A stretch of 64,000 nt of DNA from Tetrapyrgos nigripes (GCA_013368315.1 JAACJM010000296.1:24762-88761), one strand, 5' to 3'. Shown: positions 44,418-55,485, counted from the first letter of the stretch. Numbers and translations: made by a program. The notes: generated by a model from the sequence alone, not told the origin.

Positions 44418-46691
44418 TCAAAGCCTACATCGTTTGACACCTGGCAAAAATTCAGGCTCATCAAAATGTGGTTCACTTGGCGACCTCACCGTCTTAGAAT
44501 TACACATAACTTCCACAAGTGCCCCAGTAACCGTCCTTGAAGAGATATCTTTCGCCAGAATGTTTGCGGCTAAGTATAGGAGTTTGTTCAGGTCGGAAGC
44601 GCAAGATGAAAAGATAACTCACTAGTATTAGGATACAGATCAAAGATGATCACTTCTTTCCCGGTGGCTCCAGGAACAAAGTACCAACAAGGATCAGTCA
44701 CACAGGAGCCTTCCACGTATCCGGGTGTACTGAGGAATACATTAGTCTACTCCGAGAGCTTGATGGAAGATGGGCTCGACCTTACTCGTTGATAGTACCG
44801 GAGAAATTCTCGAATACAAAGTCCTCAATATGAGTGTTGTTGAGGGAAGTAGTGTTAGGTTTTGGGCCGACCTGCACAATTACCATGTTCGTCGCATTCT
44901 AAGCTGCAACCTTTGAAATGTGACTTACGCCTTGATCCCAGTAGCTTCACTCGCGAATCAGGATCAACTTTAGCCTAGGCAAGTTCGAGTCTATAAATAC
45001 TCACTTTTGCGTAACATAAATCTAGAGAATCATCAATTGGCATAGAACGCAACGAATAAAATTGACTACCTACCGGGAATACAACCTTGGTGAACTCGAT
45101 GTTTCTCCAAGTAATACTGAGGAATTTGCATCATCAGTCTGAATAAAGACGGACCCTGCAGATGAACGCACTTTCTGGCCAGCCCGTTGCCTCCAGTCCA
45201 ACTCTTGAATCTTGCACCATACAAGGAGTTTTTCTGCGTCGGCATGAATGAATAGACCAAAGGAATACTAGCTGTGCAGATGTCAACATACCATTACGAC
45301 GTTCTCATATCTATCTCGGAACAAGTGAGTACAATGCCATCACAACCATCAAGATTTAAAAACGTACAGAACGTCCTGAACATCAGCGACATCCCTCCTT
45401 TGCCCAAGGATCCTACCGAAAGCCCGTGGCCGTTTTCACAGACGCTATTTCTATTTTGACGTACGAATGATGAGGAAGACAGCTCATTTCAATGTGAGAG
45501 AAGAACTGAAAAGACGAACCGAAAATGTATATTCTTCGCGCCGCTTCCTACAGTGATACAATCGTCACCGTTCACGATATGGTTGTTTTCGAAAAGCATG
45601 TTCGCTCCACCAGCGGAAAATCCTTTAAAATGAGCAGATAGTGTCAGCTGCAATCCAACATGAGTGACCTGATGATAGTTGACGAACCATCTCTGCGTGC
45701 AGGAAATCACAACAATGCAAAGAATTGGCAGAACAACATAAGAGCGACGTACGTATTGAAAGGGAACGCCTGGAGCAGCAGACATTGACTTAGATATCTG
45801 GCTAACGACCAAATAATCTGAACTTACATCGGAGTCTGAGATAGCGAGTATCTGATTGTTGAATGCGTGAAGATCGCTAGAACCACTGGTAGCAAAATTC
45901 CATGCAATCGGCTATCAAATACATCAGCTTCTGCCTTTGACAGAGGACGAAAGTGATGATCCAGTTACCTTGAAAAGTTTCATATCCCGAATGACACCGT
46001 TCTTGATTTTGCTAAAGGCCCATCCGTGAGGTCGATTAGTCTGTTGGTTGGCATCCCACCACTGCATACGTCAAATTTAGTATTCCAAATAGCTCTGAAT
46101 GCCAACATTAATCTGAATATGCTTACAGCTTGCCCATGGCCGTCAACCCAGCCTGACACAGGATCCGTTGAACCTCGAAGCGTGACGTTGTTTCCGCCTG
46201 TGAAAGAAAACCTGGCCACAAAAATGCTCATTGTGGGAATGCCTGGGAGTGCAGAAGGCTTAACGTACCAGGCACCCTGAAAACTCTGCGAAAAGCCTGT
46301 AGGTGAGATGACTCCTTTGTTAGTTTACCACTCACCGACGAGCCGACAATAGCTTGAGAAAGTAATGTTATCACCGCGATATATTCTGGAATTCGGATAA
46401 CAACCTACCTTGAATAGTCGGAATATCGCTCGGATAAGTCAAGTTACCCTCAATCCTTATTTCAACGTTGTTCAAAGTTGGGAACACAATGGGGGTAAAG
46501 ATATTGTAGGTAATGCCTTTTTGGAATAGAATGGTTGCATTGGAAGTGATACTGTACGTAGCATTGTTGAAGGCAGAAGATAGACCAGGGGTATCGTCGG
46601 CTCCGGGGGTATGAGGGACCGTAAAAGTCGTCCAAGCCGATGCAGTTGATAACAGCGATAAAACAAGGATTCCGAGTGTCTGAGAGGCCAT
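44418..46691 (-). CDS. Secreted GH28 exo-polygalacturonase-like pectinase
   Basis: A pectin-degrading glycoside hydrolase of family 28 (right-handed beta-helix), secreted. The start ATG at 46691 gives a signal peptide (MASQTLGILVLSLLSTASAW). About ten introns of 40-60 nt split the gene. The exons give FQKGITYNIFTPIVFPTLNN, FTGGNNVTLRGSTDPVSGWV, DGHGQA-WWDANQQTNRPHG, PIAWNFATSGSSDLHAFNNQ, FSAGGANMLFENNHIVNGDD, CITVGSGAKNIHF, NGHGLSVGSLGKGG, NSLYGARFKSWTGGNGLA, NITWRNIEFTKVVFP-IYVTQ-NYWDQG, and the C-terminal INDTPGYVEGSCVTDPCWYF to the TGA at 44418. The NGDD, GHG and RFKSW motifs supply two catalytic Asp, the His and the RxK. The NTDG motif falls on the exon junction around 45,615-45,755: FPFNT is readable, but the following Asp-Gly is not (Lys-Gly is found). 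This is either an unusual splice or a lost catalytic Asp. Exo type is inferred from overall similarity. Confidence 0.9.
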
Positions 46692-48059
46692 GTTGTCAGT
46701 GTAACAAATAAGTTCTTTGCCTGCTTTTATACACCAAGGTGTACGTACCACTACAAAGCCTTGTGACCGATGATGTGTGGAGAAAGCGCAGGGAAGCATG
46801 AAGCCTGTACAATTCAGGGCCGATGTGTGATGTATGTCGTATAGAGCGGACCGCTCAGTGCCTCTTCCAAATGCCGAGGATGCACCGATAATTCTGCAGT
46901 CAGGGAAAACAAGACAATGGCCAACTGATGATGCAGGCTCGTGGACGAGTTATACGGGTGACGGAGGAGAGCAGAGATGGTACACTTGCCTGCCCCGGAT
47001 GGCTTCCGCCTCCAACGCAAACAATTCAAAACTCAGTCAAAAATTTCAAACCTCCCTCAAGTTGAACCTCCTCGGTCCTCCTGCAACTTGAATGTGGAGT
47101 CATGTTTAAGCCATTTCCAAGCGATTTCGAGACCGCCCTTGGCAAAGGAAAGTAGTGAGTATTTACCTAGGGTGACCTTGTCGATAGGATCCTTACAACG
47201 TGACGGAATTCTGAGCCAGACTTGAGTCAGAACCGTAGCAAGGACCGTAGACGCAGGAGTAACTAGTACTATGGAGGTGACACGCACCCGACCCCAGGCT
47301 TGGGCGAAAATTCGACGTCGGTTCCGGTATAATCTTGTGGAGGTGAGTCACTAAGGAATAGTATACATCAGTAAAAGTGGAAGTCTATAATCGGTATATC
47401 CGGTATATTGGTATCACGGTCATACCCTGTCATACCAAGCGAGCCCCACCCCCGAATATACACATGGTATTTCCGTCATACAGACTGAAATGAATGAAGT
47501 TTGATATCGGCTTGGCACCCGAGAATTTTAAAACTCCGGAAATGCAAACTATATAGTTCAAAGCCACCATCAAACCCTCGGTAACCATTGATCGGACTTC
47601 AATGAAATTCCACGTCAACAATTCCTTGCTCTCTTCCTCCACCGTCTCCCTTCCGTCTGGGTACTGGCAACCCATGCCAAATTTAAACTCCGATACTTTT
47701 CAACTTCCGACGCGCAATAGCCCCTAAAAATGGTCCCCCCTCCATGCACACTCAACGAGTATGGGTTCACACTGATTTCTTCTGTCATATAGACAGATCT
47801 CCCTATTATACATGTTTTCTTGGTGAAAGTTTGATAGTCAGTGATCTGATGCTGTCGTTGTCGTCTCAATCTACATTGTACTTGTCCCCAAATCATGGGA
47901 TTTTACCAAGAAAATATGTAAAATGATTTATGTCAATTTTCTGGCTACTAAAATTGGCCGAAAGGAGTTCTAGGACTGACTGACTGATGTACCTCCAAAA
48001 AAAAAACATTTGATTACATAACCCAAACGCGTCGCGCTTTGCTGGCCTCAAAAGTCGGT
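46692..48059. other. Upstream region of GH28 and spacer, no gene recognised
   Basis: Several 60-90 codon frames on both strands overlap one another. A minus-strand one (47287-47057, ending WKWLKHDSTFKLQEDRGGST) looks most coding-like but has no motif. 46692-46800 would hold the GH28 promoter; no clear TATA was fixed. No terminal repeats were proved. Confidence 0.4.
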
Positions 48060-48766
48060 ATGCCTCGCTCAAACGCGTCCACAAGAGGCATCAGATACAA
48101 GGGCAGGAAGAAGAAACGTTCTCCGAAGCAAATGACACATCTGGACGCGCTCAATAACGCGTCAGACGCGTACTCTGTCCCCCAAACTACCCCATCTCGT
48201 CATCCTCTTGCTCCGCTGTCAAACTCTACTCTTGACACGCTCCAACAGCAATTTAATAGCCTAGCGAATAGGGCTGGGTTTGTTATCGAAATGTTAGTAA
48301 CATGTTATATATCATACGTTATTTACTCGTTATATATGTTACTAACAAGCAGGGGTCAAAATGCTCAGTGAGATATTGTGATTTATTCCTGAGAGGGTCA
48401 TGACGCCGCTGGTCAATTCATGATGTGCATGGTGGCGGGAGACGGACTGAATCTTGGCTGGTTCAATGCAGCTCGTCGTGCATCCATGACGCCAGAACAT
48501 CTCATTGACTGTGCAAAACTCTATGGTTCCTATGTCAATGGTTTTGATGAGGGAAAGTCTCGTCATAAGGCACGAGTTCACTTGGCTCCCATCCACAATC
48601 CATCATCGACAATTCCTCATATCCATTCTGCCCAACTTTGACAGATCTTCTCAATGCCGAGAATCTTGAACCAAAGGAGGCAGATTTGGCCGGTCTCGAA
48701 GAGCAGTGGTTCAACAACCCAGATCCGTATGACCTTGGTGAAACGGATCGCGTGGATGATTCTCTC
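48060..48766 (+). pseudogene. Truncated hypothetical gene cut by Copia-3
   Basis: ATG at 48060 opens MPRSNASTRGIRYKGRKKKR, a basic N-terminus, followed by LSNSTLDTLQQQFNSLANRA, a coiled-coil-like segment. A later exon-like frame (48637-48766) reads DLLNAENLEPKEADLAGLEE and FNNPDPYDLGETDRVDDSL, stopping exactly at the Copia-3 LTR. The right side of Copia-3 does not continue this gene. Four ACGCGT hexamers lie within 48027-48170. Family not recognised. Confidence 0.35.
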
Positions 48767-49135
48767 TGTTAAGCAGGCATGGTACGGCTTGTACACTACT
48801 AAACGCAGTGGCAACTACGCTTACTTACCTGAGGATAAGAGTTAGCTTGTAAGGCTAGTAAGAGGCTTATTGAGCGATGTGGGTTAAGTGTAAAACTTAT
48901 TATTATGAGGACTATCTACCAGTCCTTATATACCTTTTAGGAGGTACAAATACATGTAAACTAATGCTAGTGTAACAATAAGATTCTATTGTACTGGATA
49001 GAACAATGCTGGTTTCGTACACTATTGTAGTACTACACTTTATTGTCTATATAATCTTATTGTTCTATATATAACTACTATTATTGTTCTACATAGAATA
49101 CGTTGATGGCTGCAACTGAATGCGCCAATTCAACA
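48767..49135 (-). repeat. Copia-3 3' LTR
   Basis: TGTTAAGCAGGCATGGTACG...GCCAATTCAACA. Contains GTAACAATAAGATTCTATTG and the inverted CAATAAAGTGTAGTACTACA-like block that can fold. Compared with the 5' LTR it shows small indels around 48835, 48868-48900 and 48975. Confidence 0.95.
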
Positions 49136-49240
49136 CTCCCCTTGCTAAGCAGCACGATAGTGCGTGTAAGCATAGGTAGGCGCTGTAAGCAGCCATGGAA
49201 GGAAGGGATCCAGTGCCTCGACGTTTTCGATGCGATTTCT

Positions 49241-49700
49241 TCAATTATAAAACTGAAGTCCTAATTGTTTCCTGAACTTTTCAAACTTTACTCGATCTAG
49301 AGCTTTAGTGAGTAGATCTGCAGGGTTATTGCTTCCTTCAATGAAGAATAACTTGACTGTCTCGTCGATGACTTTTTCTCGAACAAAATGATATCGAATA
49401 TCAATGTGCTTCGTTCGCTTATCCGTGACAGGGTTTGATGCAATAAAAATTGATCCCTGATTGTCACCGTAAATTGGAATAGCGTGAAGAGGATATTCGA
49501 TTTCACTGAGAAGAGTCTTGAACCAACAGACTTGTCGACTACAGTCACTAAGTGCCATATATTCAGCTTCAGTCGAAGATAGAGCAACTGTCTTTTGTTG
49601 TCTAGACGTCCAGCTAAATGGTGCTTGGGCTAATTGTAGAAAGAAGCCAGTTTGAGATTTGCGAGTTCCAGGATCTGATCCCCAATCAGAGTCTGTGTAG
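49241..49700 (-). pseudogene. Copia-3 RNase H, one frameshift from RT
   Basis: The frame 49558-49241 (extending upstream to about 49700) reads AYTDSDWGSDPGTRKSQTGF, FSWTSRQQKTVALSSTEAEY, MALSDCSRQVCWFKTLLSEI, then TKHIDIRYHFVREKVIDETV and NPADLLTKALDRVKFEKFRK, ending 105 bp from the LTR. These are the copia RNase H signatures. A one-base shift near 49705 (GRGE-GLSAYTDSDW against GRGEKAYQPTQT) separates it from RT. Confidence 0.85.
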
Positions 49701-50946
49701 GCTGATAAGCCTTCTCCCCTCGACCGTTGTACACAAGAGCATATTTTCTAGTGCCAACGAGATAACGGCAAATGTCTTTCGCCCTATTGTAGTGTTCTTG
49801 TGAGAGGTTTGCAGCAAATTGCGCAAGTTTTGTGACAGCAAAGGAAATATCAGGATGTGTTCCTAACATTAAATAGAGTAAGGATCCGATTATCTCCTGA
49901 TAACTTTGACGAAGAGTATAATTGACAGGAGTGTCATTTGGAAGAGGAAGAGGGTGATAATTGCCAGGTAATGGGGTAGCAGAAGCTTTCGCGTTTTGCA
50001 TTCCATAAGTTTCTAGGATTTTATCCAGATAAGCGCACTGGTCTAAAGAGATCTTGCTGCCTTTCCTGGTAATTCTCATCCTAAGGAATTCTTTGGCATC
50101 GCCTAGATCCCTACATTCCCATCTCTTCATAAAGTCTCCTTTGAGTCGTAAGACTAAGGTTTTGTTAGCTCCACAGAATAGAGCGTCATCCACATAGACT
50201 ACGGCAATGATGATAGAATTTTCAATAAGATTTTTGTTGGCGTCATAGCGTTTGTGAATGAAGATTCCGGCATCGGAAATGATTCGTTTAAAACCAAGTT
50301 CCGCCATGGACTTATCAAGACTTTTCCACCACGCAAGTCCTGCTTGTTTGAGTCCGTAAAGAGCACGAAGAAGCCGGACGACTTTATGCTCTTGTCCTTT
50401 TACTTTAAAGGCTTCCGGTTGTTCCATATAGATTTCTTCATCGAGTAAGCCATATAAATAGGCTGATCGGACATCGACACCGGACACGTGCCAGCCCTTA
50501 AGTGCAGCTAAAGCGAAGATTAAGCGCACAGTCTCGAATCGAACAACAGGTGAATATATTTGATCAAAGTCTATGCCTTCGACCTGTGAAAAACCTTTTG
50601 CAACGAGTCTTGCCTTTTTACGACCATCAGTTTTGATGTCGAAGACCCATCGGTTTTTGATAACTTTCCTATCTTTAGGTCTTTCGACCAGTTCATAGGT
50701 GTCGCGCTTGCGAAGAGCCTCTAATTCTTCGCGACAAGCGACTTTCCATTCCTCTTGCTCAGCTATAGGTAAGCGAGCAATATCTTTGAATGTCCATTCG
50801 CGAATATTACGAACATTCGGTTGACTCCCATCATTCTTCGAAGTAACTTTCTGAATAAGCAAGTGGGAATCGATTTCTCCAGGAGCAATTGCCTGCATAA
50901 GCAAGAAATTTATAGATACTCCCCCTTCACGGCATGGTTCTGCCAT
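49630..50946 (-). CDS. Copia-3 reverse transcriptase, 438-codon open frame
   Basis: Contains NRWVFDIKTDGRKKARLVAK, GFSQVEGIDFDQIYSPVVRF, GVDVRSAYLYGLLDEEIYME, LLRALYGLKQAGLAWW and the catalytic YVDDALFCGAN, then ECRDLGDAKEFLRMRI and GSLLYLMLGTHPDISFAVTK. All RT blocks are present and the YVDD is intact. The apparent start MAEPC overlaps the integrase frame by 37 nt and arises from a slip in a GGGGG run near 50928, so it is not a natural start. Confidence 0.9.
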   Translation of the reverse strand: MAEPCREGGVSINFLLMQAIAPGEIDSHLLIQKVTSKNDGSQPNVRNIREWTFKDIARLPIAEQEEWKVACREELEALRKRDTYELVERPKDRKVIKNRWVFDIKTDGRKKARLVAKGFSQVEGIDFDQIYSPVVRFETVRLIFALAALKGWHVSGVDVRSAYLYGLLDEEIYMEQPEAFKVKGQEHKVVRLLRALYGLKQAGLAWWKSLDKSMAELGFKRIISDAGIFIHKRYDANKNLIENSIIIAVVYVDDALFCGANKTLVLRLKGDFMKRWECRDLGDAKEFLRMRITRKGSKISLDQCAYLDKILETYGMQNAKASATPLPGNYHPLPLPNDTPVNYTLRQSYQEIIGSLLYLMLGTHPDISFAVTKLAQFAANLSQEHYNRAKDICRYLVGTRKYALVYNGRGEKAYQPTQTLIGDQILELANLKLASFYN

Positions 50947-52880
50947 TTCTTCTGATTCAGGGCGTGCAGAGTCATCGCTCTCGGCTTGCTGCTCCCCTGG
51001 GGTGCGCTTCCGGATGCAGAACTAGGTCCGGGAACCTGTTGCTCTGCAGCTTGTTGACGTTCTCTCCGAGCGTCTCTCTCTGCTTTAGCTTTTGCTTCCG
51101 CTCTTTTATCAGCTGCGATTTGAGGTTCAAGATCGCGTTCAATTTCTACAGGGTGTTTATCCCCGTATCGTTTAGGTACAGTACCAGTGCGCTCGCTTCG
51201 ACGCGTTGGTTCTGTTGGTGGCCGTCTTTGTCTAGGAACTCTGGGCTTTCGAGGTGCCTGAGGAGGTGGTGTTTCCACTGGCGGCGGTGTTACCGTTCTT
51301 CTAGGCTCAGAGTCGCTATCCGGGGACGAAGGCGGTGGATCCTGTTCAGGTTCGTCGTCACGAAGTTGATCAGGTCTCCTTGTTGAAGGGATGCGAGGAG
51401 GACGATGATGAAAATCTTCATCATCATCGTCAGGGATTGGTTGTGGTAGAGGAGTGTCATCGTCGTGCGATGACTCGATAGGTAGTTGTTTTGAATTACG
51501 AGATTGAGTTTTACATCGAGGAAAGAAGTCTTCCTCAAATACGGCTTGTGGGGATGTAAATTCCGCATTGTTTGTACGCATGAAAAGATTTCCACGTTCT
51601 CCTGGTGCTACACCAAGATACGTCATGAGTTCTGACTTGGAAGCGAGTTTGTTCTTTCGAGTTTCCTCGGGTTTAAAAACATAAGCCCCACAGCCAAAGA
51701 CTCGTAAGTGATCGATACGTGGTTTTTCTTTTTCAAGCATTTCAAATGGAGTTATCCATTTGTGTCGTCGTAATGGAGTACGTCGATAGACATACAATCC
51801 ATGACGGACAGCATATTCCCACCACGATTCAGGTAGACATGCTAATTTCATCATTGCCAATGACTTATCCATGAGGGTGCGTATAAAGCGCTCCGCTCGA
51901 CCATTCTGTTGATGAATGTATGGTGCACTGTTTAAGATTTTAACACCTTTTTCGAGTAACATTTCTCGGTAGGTGCCTTTAATGAATTCACCACCCATAT
52001 CAGACATCCACTGTTCGACCTTCGTCTTATATTGAGTTTCTACCATCGCAAGGAACTGGCGAGTGGCAGTTAGTGGTTGTTTTTTGTCTGTAAGAAAACG
52101 TATCCAAGCATCTGAAGTGTAATCATCAAAGAAGACGATTATATACTTGTACTTGTGGTAGGATATCGTGGGGTATTCATGTAAATCCGTATGGATAATT
52201 TGGAAAGGACGAGTAGCACGTCGTTCATTTGGAGGGTAAGCCTGTCTGGGAGTTTTGCCTTCAAGACAGCCTTTGCACAAAGGAAGTTCCTTCGGAATAC
52301 TGAATTCAGGAGTGCCAAGGGTGTGTTGACGGACATGTTTTAGAACATCACGAGAGGGATGCCCTATACGACGATGTAAGATCTCGTAGTTGATAAGATA
52401 AATCAAAAGATTGGCTTTAGAAGCGACAATTTTCGATTTGTGTGGAAGATAGTATAGCGTTTCTTCCGGTATACGTTTTGAGAAAGTCAAGAACGTTGTA
52501 TTTCTTGAAATGGTGATATGATCGGAGTTACCGCGCATAAACATGTTGTCATTTAAGAATTGACCAACAGATAAGAGTCGTTGATTTAGATCGGGAATGT
52601 AATAGACTGGATATAATTTCATAACTTTTTTACGTTGAGAGATTAAGACTGTTCCAGATGCACGAATCTTCGTGAATCCATTGGCAGTTTTCACTGGAAT
52701 TGGTTTTATATAACTCAATTCAACAAAGTCATTGATGTCGAACGTAAAATGCGCTGATGCTCCAGAATCAAGTAACCATCCATCACTGAAGTGGATTTTG
52801 ACAGTATCAGATCTCTTTTTTCTTACACTTCTGGCATAGTGAGAACAGAGTGCCACAGGCACATAAATATTTATTGTTGC
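50910..52880 (-). CDS. Copia-3 protease and integrase, single open frame
   Basis: The protease active site is WLLDSGASAHFTFD (about 52745-52785). The GAG-pre-integrase/HHCC zone reads HRRIGHPSRDVLKHV and CKGCLEGK. The integrase core has HTDLHEYP (first D), WMSDMGGEF (second D) and HQQNGRAERFIRTL (E), with LRVFGCGAYVFKP and YLGVAPGERGNLFMRT in the C-terminal part. It ends in a Pro/Glu/Arg-rich tail (PPPVETPPPQAPRKPRVPRQ). The frame joins the upstream linker through a one-base slip in an A6 run near 52818. The catalytic residues are all there. Confidence 0.92.
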   Translation of the reverse strand, partial: ATINIYVPVALCSHYARSVRKKRSDTVKIHFSDGWLLDSGASAHFTFDINDFVELSYIKPIPVKTANGFTKIRASGTVLISQRKKVMKLYPVYYIPDLNQRLLSVGQFLNDNMFMRGNSDHITISRNTTFLTFSKRIPEETLYYLPHKSKIVASKANLLIYLINYEILHRRIGHPSRDVLKHVRQHTLGTPEFSIPKELPLCKGCLEGKTPRQAYPPNERRATRPFQIIHTDLHEYPTISYHKYKYIIVFFDDYTSDAWIRFLTDKKQPLTATRQFLAMVETQYKTKVEQWMSDMGGEFIKGTYREMLLEKGVKILNSAPYIHQQNGRAERFIRTLMDKSLAMMKLACLPESWWEYAVRHGLYVYRRTPLRRHKWITPFEMLEKEKPRIDHLRVFGCGAYVFKPEETRKNKLASKSELMTYLGVAPGERGNLFMRTNNAEFTSPQAVFEEDFFPRCKTQSRNSKQLPIESSHDDDTPLPQPIPDDDDEDFHHRPPRIPSTRRPDQLRDDEPEQDPPPSSPDSDSEPRRTVTPPPVETPPPQAPRKPRVPRQRRPPTEPTRRSERTGTVPKRYGDKHPVEIERDLEPQIAADKRAEAKAKAERDARRERQQAAEQQVPGPSSASGSAPQGSSKPRAMTLHALNQKKWQNHAVKGEYL

Positions 52881-54300
52881 CGCCAGGGCTAGTGTACAGA
52901 TCATTATAAATAAAAGGGGTAGTCAAACCCAAAGGAGCGGTATGTAATAAATATATACATGAAGAACCTGCTTCCAAATTACGAGCTGCTGGAAAAAGCG
53001 CATCAGTACTTTTATTCATAAGATCTAAATTGAGATCTGACCTGAGATAACCGTTGTCCAAGCCGGAGGGTTCGGAGTCTAAGGACCATCCATAATTATT
53101 TGCGGCATTGGCGATAACGACGGGGGTAGAAGGTCGTGGACTTGGAATTCCGAACGATGCGGTGTCCTCTACGGGTGACGTAGGTAGACTCATCCTCCCG
53201 ACCGATGGCGGAGTCGACATGTACTCGAGATCGCTGGTTTCGGATAGGCTCGGAGACATGCTCCGGAGTTCTGGCATTGAACTCGGGGTTGGAGCCCTGG
53301 AGGGTAGTTCCATCCCTCCTAGTCCGATTGTTGCGTCTCGCTGCCAATCGATTAGCTCGTCGTACCTTCCATCCTCGTTTTGGAGATGAGGAGTCAGCCA
53401 TTCCCATCCCGTCGAAGTCGTGCCAGGTGTTGGGCTTGCAACACGGCTGGATGGCAAGGATTGAGTGGTCATGCCATTGTGAGGTGCAGGCTGTGAGCCA
53501 CTTGGCATCTCGCTGCGGACTGCAGCAAGTCGTTGGACAAGAGAAAGAGTGCCACGGGTTCCCGTCGGGGCAACGGTGTTCAGAGCTGTTCTGAGTGGTT
53601 CCCCATAGATGTGGAGGGGATCCTCGGGATTCTGGAACCTTTCCCCAAGGTACATTGCGCATTCCATCATCTCGGCAGCAGGATCTGCGGCAATCCGGTC
53701 GATAAGTGGAACAGGCGTCCGGATGTCCTGAGAAACCTTTGCACCTGACTCCGTCGTTGTGGTACCAAACACACTTCCGAGTTCCGAAGTGTTCACCAGA
53801 GTGTCCTCGTTCCAACTGGCATCTTTCTCCTTGAGCGCATGCCATATCGGCATCTGAACCGGTCTGAATTTCGGGATATTCACCGTTCCAACCATTCCAG
53901 TTGCCAGCATTGCCCCAACCATCAGTAGATGATTGAAGGTTGTTCCAATAGATGCGTTCCGTGAGAGTGCGTTTGGAACGAGGGGCAGGAGTAAGTGAAG
54001 TGAAGGAAGGATCGGAATGAAGACATGACAACATCTTCAAGAGTAGCAACAGTCTCACCAGATGGTCTAGCACCAATATCGCGTGCCAGGTTGATAGCTC
54101 TTTTGGTACCTGTGAAGAAGGCGTCAAAAGGCTCTTTCCGTTTCCATGGAGAATGGCTTACGGGTATCAACTGCAGCGGGCGTGTCGACGACGGTGACTG
54201 TGTGCATCATGGGAGACATGTCGTTGTTGACGAGATGTGCCTGGCCCTGTCTCTTGGCCTGTTCGAACTTTCCAGCTCGACCTCCACGACGGAAATTGGC
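52830..54300 (-). pseudogene. Copia-3 linker region between gag and protease, with a Cys cluster
   Basis: After the Gly/Lys-rich block (KGKGKGKGKGKGKANFRRGG, 54310-54250) the frame passes to GQAHLVNNDMSPMMHTVTVV. It then becomes a 371-codon open frame (53922-52807) rich in Ser/Pro/Thr and acidic residues (EYMSTPPSVGRMSLPTSP). Just before the protease it has CACGTLFSLCQKCKKK, a CxC...CxxC cluster about 25 residues upstream of the DSGAS. Copia-2 shows a similar cluster (CAHCSTCEKY) at the same place. One frameshift lies near 53925. Function unknown; part of gag-pol by position. Confidence 0.7.
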
Positions 54301-55175
54301 TTTTCCTTTGCCCTTTCCCTTGCCCTTTCCCTTGTTATTCCCATTGGAGCCACTGGCTCCGTTAGCGCCGCTGCTGCTGCCACTAGGGCGCTGCTGCTGC
54401 TGCTGTTGGAAACTAGGGTTACCGTCCTTTCGCTTGACAGCTGAAAGACGGTTTGGCTTGGGCTTTCCCTTTCAAAACTCCTTGGCGAGATTCCCAGACA
54501 TTGATAATCTCACTCTGAAGTTCATCGAGATTTTGATTATGAAGAGTTGAGATGGTCTGTTGAGTGTTCTGGGTGATGATATAATCATATCTGGAAGGGA
54601 GTTTCGAAATGATGAACATAACGATGAGGAAATTGGGAATTTTGGTCATGGAAACGGGTGGAGAGGTGTCGTCGGTATCGGTAGGAATGCCGGCGGTACT
54701 AACCCTATCGAAGTGCATGCGGATAAGTTCGATCGCAGCACCAGGATGAGCGTCGTTGGGAATGGTGATGGATTGTGGCACGTTTAAAGTCGTGTAGACT
54801 GCAGAAGCACCAGGCTTCCCATAGGTATCCTTGAGAGTGGTCCAAAGTTTCTTGGCACTTGTAATACCAAAAGTCTTCTCCGAAGAGCCTGAGAGAGACG
54901 AAGTCTGATAGACCCGATGGCCTTGTCATTCTTCTCATCCCAGTCAGCCTGTTTCTTTTGAGCCGCCGTGATAGCCTCAGCTTGAGCCACCGCTTCTTCT
55001 TCAGATAGAGGGTAAACGGTACTCACTTCGGCATCATAGGGGCGATCAGAGCTAAGGACAGAACTAAGTCCAGTAGCCTGCAACCAGGAGAGAAGGATGT
55101 CAGCCAGATGTTGAAATCAACACCGGTGAAGACGGGGACAGTAGTCATCAGGACGTTTGGAAGACATCTTTGATA
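54300..55175 (-). pseudogene. Copia-3 gag
   Basis: Starts at an ATG near 55168 (MSSKRP). The expected gag opening VPVFTGVDFNIWLTSF is in a neighbouring frame, so there is a shift near 55150 and another near 55100. LSSVLSSDRPYDAEVSTVYP and a Gln/Glu-rich helix follow, a third shift near 54895, then KKLWTTLKDTYGKPGASAVY, MTKIPNFLIVMFIISKLPSR and HNQNLDELQSEIINVWESRQ. The end is a (Gln)n and Lys/Gly-rich nucleic-acid-binding tail in place of a zinc knuckle. A CTGCTG(n) run at 54390-54408 encodes the Gln run. Confidence 0.75.
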
Positions 55176-55473
55176 ATATCTGGGGAAGTCAACTGTCAGC
55201 ATTTATCCATATGCAGAATTAAGAAGGCAGCATTAAATGCGCCATGTAAAAGTGAAGAGAGGCAGCGATGAACGCGCCATGACAGTGACTACTCCCCTAG
55301 ATTGTCAACAACTGCAGCTGGACATAAGTCCTGCGCTGTTGGACATATCGTCAAGCCATGTAAAGGCGACGCAGGCTGCCACAAAGGCGCCACAGGCAGC
55401 CATGAAGGCGCCATCCAGGTAGTATGCGAAGTCTATGGTTTGCAGCCATTGAAGGCGCTCCCAAGGGCCTTCG

Positions 55474-55485
55474 GGGCCCATAACC
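55474..55485 (-). promoter_or_regulatory. Copia-3 primer-binding site
   Basis: GGTTATGGGCCC on the minus strand, directly inside the 5' LTR. Identical to that of Copia-1 and of the classic copia type (initiator-Met tRNA internal pairing). Confidence 0.85.

Noticed and set aside
47057..47287. A 76-codon minus-strand gene upstream of GH28
   Set aside because: It reads fairly well (AWKWLKHDSTFKLQED) but has no start context, motif or splice partner I can support.
50910..50946. Programmed frameshift between Copia-3 integrase and RT
   Set aside because: Copia elements normally use one gag-pol frame and the overlap is at a G5 run, so a mutation or sequencing slip is simpler.
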